This document shows positions 1 through 6,286 of a stretch of 9,255 bases of DNA, in pieces. The DNA lies in contig UQOT01000077.1 in NCBI GenBank assembly GCA_900542675.1, forward strand, positions 1 through 9,255, in the 5' to 3' direction. Below the pieces are notes generated by a model. The model saw only the letters and a program-made list of their open reading frames with translations, was not told the origin of the DNA and made no database searches. The DNA is from an uncultured Eubacteriales bacterium (GTDB lineage: Bacteria > Bacillota > Clostridia > Monoglobales > Monoglobaceae). The stretch's first letter is position 1; every line of letters begins with the position of its first letter. The translations under genes were made by a program, and so were the position numbers.

Positions 1-1
1 C

Positions 2-109
2 GGTATGCTTATCGGTCAGGCGATACTCGCGGACGAGATTTACCTCGGCAGGAAGCTTAACGTTAGTGAAATTTACACAAAAATCACAAAACAGGGCTGT
101 GCAATTTAA
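2..109 (+). CDS. C-terminal fragment of an unrecognised protein
   Basis: An open frame enters from the left edge and ends at TAA (107-109), giving 35 residues that begin GMLIGQAILADEIY and end KQGCAI. The gene starts outside the window, so neither its length nor its start can be given. The fragment mixes hydrophobic and charged residues, has no transmembrane stretch, and shows no motif I can tie to a family. It could equally be a spurious frame, but it runs in the same direction as the next gene, and the sequence becomes strongly AT-rich and non-coding right after the stop, as expected at a real gene end. No rho-independent terminator is visible after it. I do not assign a function. Confidence 0.5.
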   Translation, partial: GMLIGQAILADEIYLGRKLNVSEIYTKITKQGCAI

Positions 110-195
110 CTAAAAACAGCGCGGATTTTCTTAATATTAGAGTGAAATGGTAAAATAACACTATGTTTATAAAAAGTTTATAATTTGTTTATACA

Positions 196-224
196 TTGTT
201 AATATTTTAAGAATAAATTATATG
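196..224 (+). promoter_or_regulatory. Weak candidate promoter for the glycosyltransferase gene
   Basis: The 190 bases between the upstream stop and the glycosyltransferase start are very AT-rich and carry no gene. TTGTTA (196-201) lies 17 bp upstream of TATATG (219-224), a plausible but imperfect sigma-A promoter giving a leader of about 70 nt. An isolated TATAAT also occurs at 179-184 with no good -35 box. In DNA this AT-rich such matches arise by chance, so the exact choice is uncertain. Confidence 0.3.
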
Positions 225-300
225 AAGATTGTTAGTAATAAATAATCTGAAATACATAATAAAGATGCAGTATAGGCATCGGTTGTGAAAGGAAATCTGT

Positions 301-1557
301 ATGGAGGCTATAATTGTTATTAATGCTGTAATTTCAGTATTGTTTACACTGTGTTATGCTTACCAGTTTTTCTATCTCTTTGTGGGATTGCTTAAAGGCG
401 AACAGAGGTTTACCGCAGAGACGGAGCACAAGTTTGCTGCCGTAATTTCGGCGCGTAACGAGAGCGGCGTTATCGGTCAGCTCATTGCCAGTATAAAACA
501 GCAGAATTACCCGCAAGATAAGCTTGATGTATTTGTTATAGCCGATAACTGCACCGACAATACCGCGCAGGTTGCAAGAGACGCCGGCGCTATAGTGTTT
601 GAGAGATTTAACAAGGAGCAGGTCGGCAAGGGCTACGCGCTCGACTGGCTCTTTAAGATAATCAAGAAGGATTATAAAGACGCAGGCTACGAAGGCTTTA
701 TGGTGTTTGACGCCGACAACATCCTCGACAAGAACTATGTCAGAGAGATGAATAAGGTCTTTGACAACGGCTATGACGTACTTACCAGCTACCGTAACTC
801 AAAGAACTTTGACAGCAACTGGATTTCATCGGGATATTCGCTGTGGTTCTTGAGAGAGGCTAAGTACCTCAACAACGCGAGAATGCAGCTTGGAACAAGC
901 TGTGCGATTTCGGGTACGGGATTTTTGGTAAGCGCGAAGGTTATTGATAAAAACGGCGGATGGATTCACCACCTGCTGACAGAGGATATAGAGTTCACCT
1001 GCGACAGTGTTTCAAAGGGTATCAAGATTGGATATGCCGCAAATGCGGTGCTGTATGACGAGCAGCCGACAAAGTTCGGTCAGTCGTATACACAGCGTCT
1101 GCGCTGGGCAAAGGGCTTTTACCAGGTGTTCAAGAATTACGGCTTAAAGCTTGCAAAGGGAGCATTTAAGGGCAGCTTCTCGTGCTTTGATATGCTGATG
1201 ACAGTATCGCCCGCTATGCTTTTAACGCTTATCAGCGTTTTGCTTAACGCGGTTGCAATTCCCGTCGGACTTATAACAGGAGCATCCGAGACACCCGCTC
1301 TTATACATACGCTGTGTCAGACGTTCTTAAACTTCTACGGTCTGTTCTTTATACTCGGAATTCTTACAATGATTACCGAGTGGAGCCAAATCCATTGTTC
1401 GGGAATTAAGAAGATTATATATCTGTTCACATTCCCGCTGTTTGAGTTCACCTATGTGCCGATTGCCATAGTTGCTCTGTTTAAGAAGGTTGAATGGAAG
1501 CCGATTAAGCACAGTGTTGTAAGAACACTCGACGAGCTGAGAAACGAAGCAGCATAG
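301..1557 (+). CDS. Membrane-anchored family 2 glycosyltransferase
   Basis: A 418-residue GT2-type glycosyltransferase expected to transfer a sugar from a nucleotide-sugar donor at the inner face of the cytoplasmic membrane. An N-terminal hydrophobic segment (about residues 4-31) is followed by a GT-A domain. SARNE (50-54) opens the fold, DNCTDNT (82-88) lies in the nucleotide-binding part, DADN (137-140) is the metal-binding DxD-like motif, TED (227-229) supplies the likely catalytic base, and QRLRW (265-269) is the Q-x-x-R-W motif of processive enzymes such as cellulose, hyaluronan and poly-N-acetylglucosamine synthases. Three hydrophobic stretches follow (about 301-325, 343-360, 372-395). 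The ATG at 301 is preceded by AAAGGAA at a suitable distance. The gene stands alone between hairpins and AT-rich DNA, so its substrate cannot be read from context. A polysaccharide or glycolipid synthase is likely; the specific product is unknown. Confidence 0.85.
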   Translation: MEAIIVINAVISVLFTLCYAYQFFYLFVGLLKGEQRFTAETEHKFAAVISARNESGVIGQLIASIKQQNYPQDKLDVFVIADNCTDNTAQVARDAGAIVFERFNKEQVGKGYALDWLFKIIKKDYKDAGYEGFMVFDADNILDKNYVREMNKVFDNGYDVLTSYRNSKNFDSNWISSGYSLWFLREAKYLNNARMQLGTSCAISGTGFLVSAKVIDKNGGWIHHLLTEDIEFTCDSVSKGIKIGYAANAVLYDEQPTKFGQSYTQRLRWAKGFYQVFKNYGLKLAKGAFKGSFSCFDMLMTVSPAMLLTLISVLLNAVAIPVGLITGASETPALIHTLCQTFLNFYGLFFILGILTMITEWSQIHCSGIKKIIYLFTFPLFEFTYVPIAIVALFKKVEWKPIKHSVVRTLDELRNEAA

Positions 1558-1560
1558 TTT

Positions 1561-1587
1561 AAAGACGCCGCATCTGCGGCGTCTTTT
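1561..1587 (+). terminator. Rho-independent terminator after the glycosyltransferase
   Basis: AAAGACGCCGC (1561-1571) pairs perfectly with GCGGCGTCTTT (1576-1586) around a 4-nt loop, directly after the stop codon. A run of four T (1584-1587) ends the stem. The flanking AAA/TTT makes it usable from both strands, so it may also back up termination of the converging asnB transcript. Confidence 0.8.
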
Positions 1588-1623
1588 GTTATGCGTCGAA
1601 AAAGTGAATTATGTGAGGAATTT

Positions 1624-1647
1624 AAGACACCGCGCCTGCGGCGTCTT
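1624..1647 (-). terminator. Hairpin terminator of asnB, a near-copy of the neighbouring one
   Basis: AAGAC-A-CCGC (1624-1633) faces GCGG-C-GTCTT (1638-1647) around a 4-nt loop. The single internal mismatch is A against C on the plus strand, but becomes a G-U wobble in RNA made from the minus strand. The stem is therefore intact only in the asnB transcript. It begins one base past the asnB stop and is followed on that strand by a short, interrupted U-rich stretch, so it is a moderate terminator probably helped by the bidirectional hairpin beyond it. Confidence 0.6.
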
Positions 1648-1648
1648 G

Positions 1649-3499
1649 TTAATCCACAATGTTTACATTATATTCCTTAAGCCATACGTCAATCATATAC
1701 ATATACGCAAGTATCTGCGGGTAGTTCATAAGCTGACCGTACCACGGCTTTGAGAACATACCGGCTTTGGTTTCGATAAGCTCGCTCAGCTTGTCGCGTT
1801 TTACGATTTCGAGCAGCGGCGAGCTTGGGTTATTTAAGATTGCTCTTACCTTATTTTCGACATTGCGCGTGTAAATCGGATTATGGCTTTTGGGATAAGG
1901 GCTCTTTTTTCTATACACGATTTCATACGGCAGCATATCGCTGAACGCTTTGCGCAGCAGTCCCTTTTCTCGGCCGGCGTAGCCCTTCATACTCCACGGA
2001 ATGTTATATGCGTATTCCCAAATCCTGAGGTCGCAGAACGGCACGCGAACTTCAAGGCCGCTGTACATAGAAGAAAAGTCTTTGCGGCTTAAAAGAGTCT
2101 GCATAAACCAACTGAAATTGAGCATAGATATTTCTTTAATCCGCGCGTCCTCGGACGACTCAAGCCCGGTCTTGGGCGCGGCGTCAACTGTTTCCTTGTA
2201 GCGCGTATAGACGTACTCCTCGGGGTTCACGTCCAAATACTCATCGCGTATAAGGCTCGCTTTAATCTTGGTGTTTCCGCTCCACGGAAAATCGTTTTGC
2301 ATCAAAAGCTCTTTGCTTGTGTACCACGGATATCCGCCGAATATTTCATCCGCGCACTCGCCCGACAGCACTACCGTGTGGGTCTTTTTGACCTCACGGC
2401 AGAACAGCAGCAGTGACGACTCGATATCTACAAGCCCCGGAAGGTCTCGGGCGAATACCGAGTTTTTAAGCGCGTCGCCCACCGAGTCATTGTCGAGCAC
2501 AATCGTGTGATGGCGCGAGCCTATATCCTCGGTCATAAGCTTGATGTAGTGGTCGTCACTGTTCGGCTGATAGAACGTTTTTTCAAAGTATTTTTCATTG
2601 TCCTCATAGTTTACCGAGAATGTATCGAGTCTTCCTCGGCCGTCCTTTTTAAATTCTGCGGCGGCGACTGATGATATTATGCTTGAGTCCAGTCCGCCCG
2701 ATAAGAATGTACACAGCGGTACATCGGACACAAGCTGGCGCTTTATGGCATCGCAGATTAGTGTTTTGACCGTATCTATCGTGTCGCTCATACTGTCCGT
2801 GTGTTCGTGCGCCGTAAGACCCCAGTATTGCCACAGCTTAAGTCCGCCGTCCTTGTCAAACGTACCGCACCAGCCGGGCTTAATTTCCTTGATGTCCTTA
2901 TACGGAGTGGTTCCGGGCGTTTTTCCGGGACCGATTAAGAAGATTTCAGCAATGCCCGAGCGTGTGATGTCGGTGCTGACGGCAGGGTGTTTAAGCAGAG
3001 CCTTGATTTCCGAGCCGAATATGAATATATTGTCTTTTACGGAATAGAAGTACGGCTTAACGCCGCCTCCGTCACGTGCGAAAAACAGACGGTCCTTTGT
3101 TTCATCGTAAATTGTGAAGGCAAAGATGCCGTTCAGCTTTTTCACACACACGGTTCCCCATTCGATGTACGAGGTGAGCAGGACTTCGGTATCCGAATGT
3201 CCGTTAAAGCTGTAGCCGAGCTTTAGCAGCTCGCCGCGCAGCTCGTCGGTATTATAAAGCTCACCGTTATAGCAAAGAACATATGTATTCCCGCATATGT
3301 TCTTTATCATCGGCTGATGTCCGTGCTTTAGGTCAACGACCGACAGCCGCCTGTGACCGAGAGCCGCAAAGTCCGAAAAGTATTCGCCGCTGTCGTCAGG
3401 TCCGCGCCGCGCAAGCGTGTCACGCATATCACGCAGAACATTTTTAGCGCTCTCGTCAATTTTTTTATTATAGTTTAAAAATCCCGTAATTCCGCACAT
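1649..3499 (-). CDS. asnB: Asparagine synthetase, glutamine-hydrolysing
   Basis: Converts aspartate, ATP and glutamine to asparagine, AMP, pyrophosphate and glutamate in the cytoplasm. The 616-residue length is normal for AsnB. The protein begins MCGITGF, with Cys2 as the N-terminal nucleophile after Met removal. The glutaminase domain shows RRGPDD (31-36), GHRRLS (48-53), NGE (78-80) and SDTE (102-105). The synthetase domain shows the PP-loop SGGLDSS (267-273) that binds ATP, then SGECADEIFGGYPWY (379-393), which contacts the adenylated intermediate. The ATG at 3499-3497 is fixed by the need for Cys2 and by GAGGAGG 8 nt upstream. One oddity is the loop ARDGGGVKPYFY (141-152), where most homologues have a residue pattern like ARDRxGxKPLYY. 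It diverges from proS and converges on the glycosyltransferase, so it is probably monocistronic. A family member acting on another acceptor, such as a peptide or wall carboxylate, is possible, but the complete motif set favours asparagine synthesis. Confidence 0.93.
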   Translation of the reverse strand: MCGITGFLNYNKKIDESAKNVLRDMRDTLARRGPDDSGEYFSDFAALGHRRLSVVDLKHGHQPMIKNICGNTYVLCYNGELYNTDELRGELLKLGYSFNGHSDTEVLLTSYIEWGTVCVKKLNGIFAFTIYDETKDRLFFARDGGGVKPYFYSVKDNIFIFGSEIKALLKHPAVSTDITRSGIAEIFLIGPGKTPGTTPYKDIKEIKPGWCGTFDKDGGLKLWQYWGLTAHEHTDSMSDTIDTVKTLICDAIKRQLVSDVPLCTFLSGGLDSSIISSVAAAEFKKDGRGRLDTFSVNYEDNEKYFEKTFYQPNSDDHYIKLMTEDIGSRHHTIVLDNDSVGDALKNSVFARDLPGLVDIESSLLLFCREVKKTHTVVLSGECADEIFGGYPWYTSKELLMQNDFPWSGNTKIKASLIRDEYLDVNPEEYVYTRYKETVDAAPKTGLESSEDARIKEISMLNFSWFMQTLLSRKDFSSMYSGLEVRVPFCDLRIWEYAYNIPWSMKGYAGREKGLLRKAFSDMLPYEIVYRKKSPYPKSHNPIYTRNVENKVRAILNNPSSPLLEIVKRDKLSELIETKAGMFSKPWYGQLMNYPQILAYMYMIDVWLKEYNVNIVD

Positions 3500-3507
3500 A
3501 GGATTAA

Positions 3508-3528
3508 CCTCCTCTCTATGCTATTATA
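3508..3528 (-). promoter_or_regulatory. asnB ribosome binding site and candidate -10 box
   Basis: On the minus strand a strong Shine-Dalgarno (AGAGGAGG, 3515-3508) sits 8 nt before the asnB ATG. Just upstream is an exact TATAAT (3528-3523), but no good -35 box lies 16-18 bp beyond it (GTAACG at 17 bp). If used, it would give a very short leader of roughly 17 nt with the ribosome site at its 5' end. The ribosome site is secure; the promoter is tentative. Confidence 0.4.
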
Positions 3529-3550
3529 TGCTGCGGCTCGGTGTTCGTTA

Positions 3551-3575
3551 CACGATTGTAATATTAAAAATCGTG
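3551..3575. repeat. Inverted repeat between the divergent asnB and proS genes
   Basis: CACGATT (3551-3557) and AATCGTG (3569-3575) are perfect inverted copies separated by 11 AT-rich bases. The pair ends just upstream of the proS -35 box and near where an asnB -35 box would fall, a position suited to a regulator binding site. It is not followed by a T-run, so it is not a terminator. No known regulator is matched. Confidence 0.4.
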
Positions 3576-3583
3576 CGTCGCCC

Positions 3584-3612
3584 TTGACACAGCCGCCGTT
3601 TTCATTTATACT
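3584..3612 (+). promoter_or_regulatory. Strong sigma-A promoter of proS
   Basis: TTGACA (3584-3589) is an exact -35 consensus. After 17 bp comes TATACT (3607-3612), one mismatch from the -10 consensus. Transcription should begin near 3619, giving a leader of about 70 nt before the TTG start of proS. That leader is too short for a T-box, and none of the usual T-box signatures is seen. Confidence 0.8.
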
Positions 3613-3675
3613 AAAATAGACTATAAGATATTATGGCTTAATATGTTTTAAACTATACAGAATAAGATAAATTTT

Positions 3676-3686
3676 GGAAGGAAGGG
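3676..3686 (+). promoter_or_regulatory. proS ribosome binding site that fixes a TTG start
   Basis: GGAAGGAAGGG precedes the TTG at 3692 by 5 nt. The open frame can also be read from a TTG at 3674, but that codon lies right before this purine-rich site and would add six residues that do not resemble prolyl-tRNA synthetase N-termini. The site therefore decides for 3692. Confidence 0.8.
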
Positions 3687-3691
3687 TTACT

Positions 3692-5131
3692 TTGGCAAAG
3701 GACAATAAGAAGCTGGTTGAAGAAATTACGCCTATGAGTGAGGATTTCGCCCAGTGGTATACCGATATAATTAAAAAGGCGGAGCTTTGCAGCTATTCCG
3801 GTGTGCGCGGCTGTATGGTAGTTCAGCCTTACGGCTACGCGATATGGGAGAATATTCAGCATATTTTGGATAAGCGCTTTAAGGATACGGGCGTTCAGAA
3901 TGTTGCGATGCCGATGTTCATACCCGAAAGCTTGCTTCAGAAAGAGAAGGACCACGTTGAGGGTTTTGCGCCTGAGGTGGCGTGGGTAACTCACGGCGGA
4001 AACGAGAAGCTTACTGAGCGTCTGTGCGTGAGACCGACGTCCGAGACGCTGTTCTGTGACCACTACGCAAATGTGGTACGTTCATACCGCGACCTGCCGA
4101 AATTATATAATCAGTGGTGCAGCGTGGTAAGATGGGAAAAGACGACACGTCCCTTCCTGCGCACGACGGAATTTTTCTGGCAGGAGGGTCACACCGCCCA
4201 CGCAACGCAGGAGGAAGCTGAGGAGCGCACAAGACAGATGCTTAACGTTTACGCGGATGTGTGCGAGAAGGAGCTTGCAATTCCGGTTGTAAAGGGTAAA
4301 AAGACCGACCGTGAAAAGTTTGCAGGCGCGACCGAAACTTTTACGATAGAGAGTATGATGCACGATGGTAAGGCGCTTCAGTCGGGTACCAGCCATAACT
4401 TCGGCGACGGCTTTGCGCGCGCGTTCGGCATACAGTATTTGGATGAGAATAATCAGCAGCAGTACGTTCATCAGACCTCGTGGGGTTTATCGACTCGTAT
4501 AATCGGCGCTATTATTATGGTTCACGGCGATGATGCGGGACTTAAGCTGCCGCCGAGAATTGCACCGATACAGGCGGTAATCGTACCTGTCGCTATGCAC
4601 AAGGAGGGAGTGCTCGATAAGGCGAATGAGCTTAAAGAGCGTCTCAGCGGAAAATTCAGAATTAAGCTTGACGACAGCGATAAGTCGCCCGGCTGGAAGT
4701 TCAGTGAGTACGAGATGCGCGGCGTTCCGGTCAGAATTGAGATGGGACCGCGTGATATCGAGAACAATCAGGCGGTGCTCGTCAGCCGCACAGACCGCGA
4801 AAAGACATTTGTCAGCCTTGACAATATTGAGGAGGAGCTCCAAAAGCTGCTCGACAAAATTCAGCAGCAGATGTACGATGCGGCGCTTAAAAACCGTGAG
4901 GAAAAAACGTCTGTGGCTCATAATTACGAGGAATTTAAGAATATAATCGCCGAGAAGGGCGGTTTTGTTAAGGCAATGTGGTGCGGAGACGAGGAGTGCG
5001 AGCTCAAGATAAAAGAGGACACCACCGCAACTTCGCGCTGCATACCGTTTGAGCAGGAGGAAATTTCCGACAAGTGCGTGTGCTGCGGCAAGCCCGCCAA
5101 GCATATGGTATATTGGGGCAAGGCATACTAA
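3692..5131 (+). CDS. proS: Prolyl-tRNA synthetase, short archaeal/eukaryote-like class
   Basis: Charges tRNA-Pro with proline in the cytoplasm for translation. From the TTG at 3692 it is 479 residues beginning MAKDNKKLVEEITPM, the usual length and N-terminus of the short class, which lacks the editing insertion found between motifs 2 and 3 in the long bacterial class. Class II motifs are clear: motif 2 around RPFLRTTEFFWQEGHTAH (153-170) and motif 3 around STRIIGAIIMVHGDD (267-281). An anticodon-binding domain follows from about 292. The C-terminal domain carries C431-x4-C436 and C462-x2-C465, which fit the zinc site of this class, and the chain ends in Tyr, as is typical. The gene has its own strong promoter and diverges from asnB. 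No clear terminator follows it, so read-through towards cdaA is possible. Without the editing insertion, clearance of mischarged Ala-tRNA-Pro would need a separate deacylase, not seen here. Confidence 0.95.
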   Translation: MAKDNKKLVEEITPMSEDFAQWYTDIIKKAELCSYSGVRGCMVVQPYGYAIWENIQHILDKRFKDTGVQNVAMPMFIPESLLQKEKDHVEGFAPEVAWVTHGGNEKLTERLCVRPTSETLFCDHYANVVRSYRDLPKLYNQWCSVVRWEKTTRPFLRTTEFFWQEGHTAHATQEEAEERTRQMLNVYADVCEKELAIPVVKGKKTDREKFAGATETFTIESMMHDGKALQSGTSHNFGDGFARAFGIQYLDENNQQQYVHQTSWGLSTRIIGAIIMVHGDDAGLKLPPRIAPIQAVIVPVAMHKEGVLDKANELKERLSGKFRIKLDDSDKSPGWKFSEYEMRGVPVRIEMGPRDIENNQAVLVSRTDREKTFVSLDNIEEELQKLLDKIQQQMYDAALKNREEKTSVAHNYEEFKNIIAEKGGFVKAMWCGDEECELKIKEDTTATSRCIPFEQEEISDKCVCCGKPAKHMVYWGKAY

Positions 5132-5133
5132 CG

Positions 5134-5154
5134 TAGGGATTAGGAATTAGGGAG
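5134..5154 (+). repeat. Three tandem heptads, TAGGRAK type
   Basis: TAGGGAT, TAGGAAT and TAGGGAG follow one another in exact 7-bp register just downstream of the proS stop. The same heptad family forms a five-unit array upstream of glmM at 8862-8896, so the motif is a genuine repeat and not chance. It has no coding role, since the proS frame has already ended. Confidence 0.75.
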
Positions 5155-5183
5155 TTGCCGTTTGCGCCTAAAGAATACCATAG

Positions 5184-5201
5184 TATGAAATGCCTTTCAT
5201 A
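5184..5201. repeat. Small hairpin TATGAAA/TTTCATA
   Basis: A 7-bp perfect inverted repeat (5184-5190 and 5195-5201) with a TGCC loop lies inside the proposed non-coding element. It is AT-rich and has no following T-run, so it is unlikely to be a terminator. Its role is unknown. Confidence 0.45.
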
Positions 5202-5283
5202 TGAATACGCACCCCGGCGTTCCGTGCATATTAAAAATTTTTGCCATATAATGCGGTTTTAGCGCATATCATTTGTTTGGCAC

Positions 5284-5304
5284 GGAGCGCCGAGTCGGCG
5301 CTCC
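5284..5304. repeat. 9-bp GC-rich palindrome upstream of cdaA
   Basis: GGAGCGCCG (5284-5292) and CGGCGCTCC (5296-5304) form a perfect stem with a 3-nt loop. On neither strand does a T-run follow, so a classical terminator is unlikely, although it could slow polymerase coming from proS. It forms the right end of the proposed interspersed element. Confidence 0.6.
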
Positions 5305-5330
5305 CTACAACGCTATCCGAAGGAAAACGA

Positions 5331-5401
5331 CAATTTTGCAGGTTTTTCTATCGTATGGGAGGATATTATCCGCCCGCAATTTTGTAAATTTAAAAAAGGA
5401 G
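5331..5401 (+). promoter_or_regulatory. Leader of cdaA: direct repeat, possible -10, ribosome site
   Basis: CAATTTTG occurs twice (5331-5338 and 5377-5384). TATTAT (5364-5369) could be a -10 box but has no acceptable -35 at 16-18 bp. AGGAG (5397-5401) sits 10 nt before the cdaA ATG and is a sound ribosome site. No strong promoter is seen for cdaA, so it may depend on read-through from proS, on the orphan TATAAT at 5247-5252, or on another sigma factor. Confidence 0.35.
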
Positions 5402-5411
5402 CGACAGCCTA

Positions 5412-6281
5412 ATGTTTGAGATAATCAGCGATTTCTTCAGTTCGGCAATGGATCAGATTTCTCTGCTCAGGGTTGCCGATGCTTTTGATATTTGTATTGT
5501 TGTGGTTATGGTTTATTTTATACTTAAATTTATCCGCGACAGTCATACAAGCCGTTTGCTTAAGGGCATTCTGCTTATTTTAATCTGTGTTCAGGTTGTG
5601 TATTGGTCGGGGCTTCACGTTACGTCATATATTATATCAAAGTGCGTGCAAATCAGCGTTATTGCACTGGTTGTAATATTTCAGCCGGAGCTTCGCCGTG
5701 CGCTTGACCAGGTGGGAAAGGCGTCCTTCGTTAAGTGGTTTTCAAACGATGAAGGCAGCGGCACAAAAATACTCAGCACAATCAAGGAGATTTCGCGCGC
5801 GGCTCAGATAATGTCAAAAGACAAGACGGGTGCGCTTATGGTAATCGAAAACGGAATTGATATTGACTCGATGACAAGCTCGGGTATAAAAATTGACGCT
5901 GAGGTCACGTCGGAGCTTTTGACACAGATTTTTGTGCATAATACTCCGCTGCACGATGGAGCGGTTATTATACGCGACAACAGGATTGCGTTTGCGACCT
6001 GCGTGCTTCCGCTTACGCAAAACCCGTATTTGAGCTCCGAGCTTGGTACGCGCCACCGTGCGGGTATCGGAATTTCGGAGGAAGCAAACGTTGTGGTTAT
6101 TATAGTCTCGGAGGAGACGGGGATAATTTCGTGCGCGTATCAGGGAGGACTTACAAGGGATTATGATGAGGACTCGCTCGCGCTGTATCTTGAAGAGCTT
6201 CTTGTCGAAACGGGCGACAAAAAACGCAGCCCCAAATCTAAAATACCGTTTAAAAATGTATTCGGTGACAGGGGGAGATAG
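5412..6281 (+). CDS. cdaA: Membrane diadenylate cyclase CdaA
   Basis: Condenses two ATP into cyclic di-AMP, the second messenger that controls potassium and osmolyte uptake and wall homeostasis in Firmicutes. The protein is 289 residues, close to the usual CdaA length of about 270-280. Three transmembrane helices (about 25-42, 50-68, 75-92) precede a short linker and the DAC catalytic domain (about 110-250). Both hallmark motifs are present: DGA (182-184, in PLHDGAVII) and RHR (214-216, in GTRHRAGIG). The residue after RHRA is Gly, where the homologues I recall (such as Bacillus) have Ala, probably a harmless variation. The start is supported by AGGAG upstream and by the MFEIISDFF N-terminus preceding the first helix. 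It is followed after 5 bp by cdaR, with which it forms the conserved cdaA-cdaR pair, and then by glmM, whose product is known to inhibit CdaA in related bacteria. Also named dacA. Confidence 0.95.
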   Translation: MFEIISDFFSSAMDQISLLRVADAFDICIVVVMVYFILKFIRDSHTSRLLKGILLILICVQVVYWSGLHVTSYIISKCVQISVIALVVIFQPELRRALDQVGKASFVKWFSNDEGSGTKILSTIKEISRAAQIMSKDKTGALMVIENGIDIDSMTSSGIKIDAEVTSELLTQIFVHNTPLHDGAVIIRDNRIAFATCVLPLTQNPYLSSELGTRHRAGIGISEEANVVVIIVSEETGIISCAYQGGLTRDYDEDSLALYLEELLVETGDKKRSPKSKIPFKNVFGDRGR

Positions 6282-6286
6282 ATTAT

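Larger units (their letters stand above)
5133..5308. repeat. Putative small non-coding interspersed element
   Basis: The gap between proS and cdaA starts, two bases past the proS stop, with GTAGGGA (5133-5139). Its exact inverse TCCCTAC occurs at 5302-5308, bounding 176 bp with no coding potential. Inside are three heptads (5134-5154), a TATGAAA/TTTCATA hairpin (5184-5190 and 5195-5201), an orphan TATAAT (5247-5252) and a 9-bp GC-rich palindrome at the right end. This architecture resembles a MITE-like or palindromic intergenic element. No target-site duplication is evident, so the boundaries are provisional and the terminal inverted repeat is short enough to be coincidental. Confidence 0.4.

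Noticed and set aside
3619..3691. T-box or other riboswitch in the proS leader
   Set aside because: The leader is only about 70 nt and lacks a T-box sequence and a terminator/antiterminator pair.
3674..3691. Upstream TTG start for proS
   Set aside because: It lies just before the ribosome site and adds residues not typical of the family; TTG at 3692 fits better.
4487..5104. A 205-codon minus-strand frame inside proS
   Set aside because: It is antisense to an intact, motif-complete proS, with Leu-rich low-information sequence and no start signal.
5284..5304. proS terminator
   Set aside because: The stem is strong but no T-run follows on either strand, so a rho-independent terminator is not supported.
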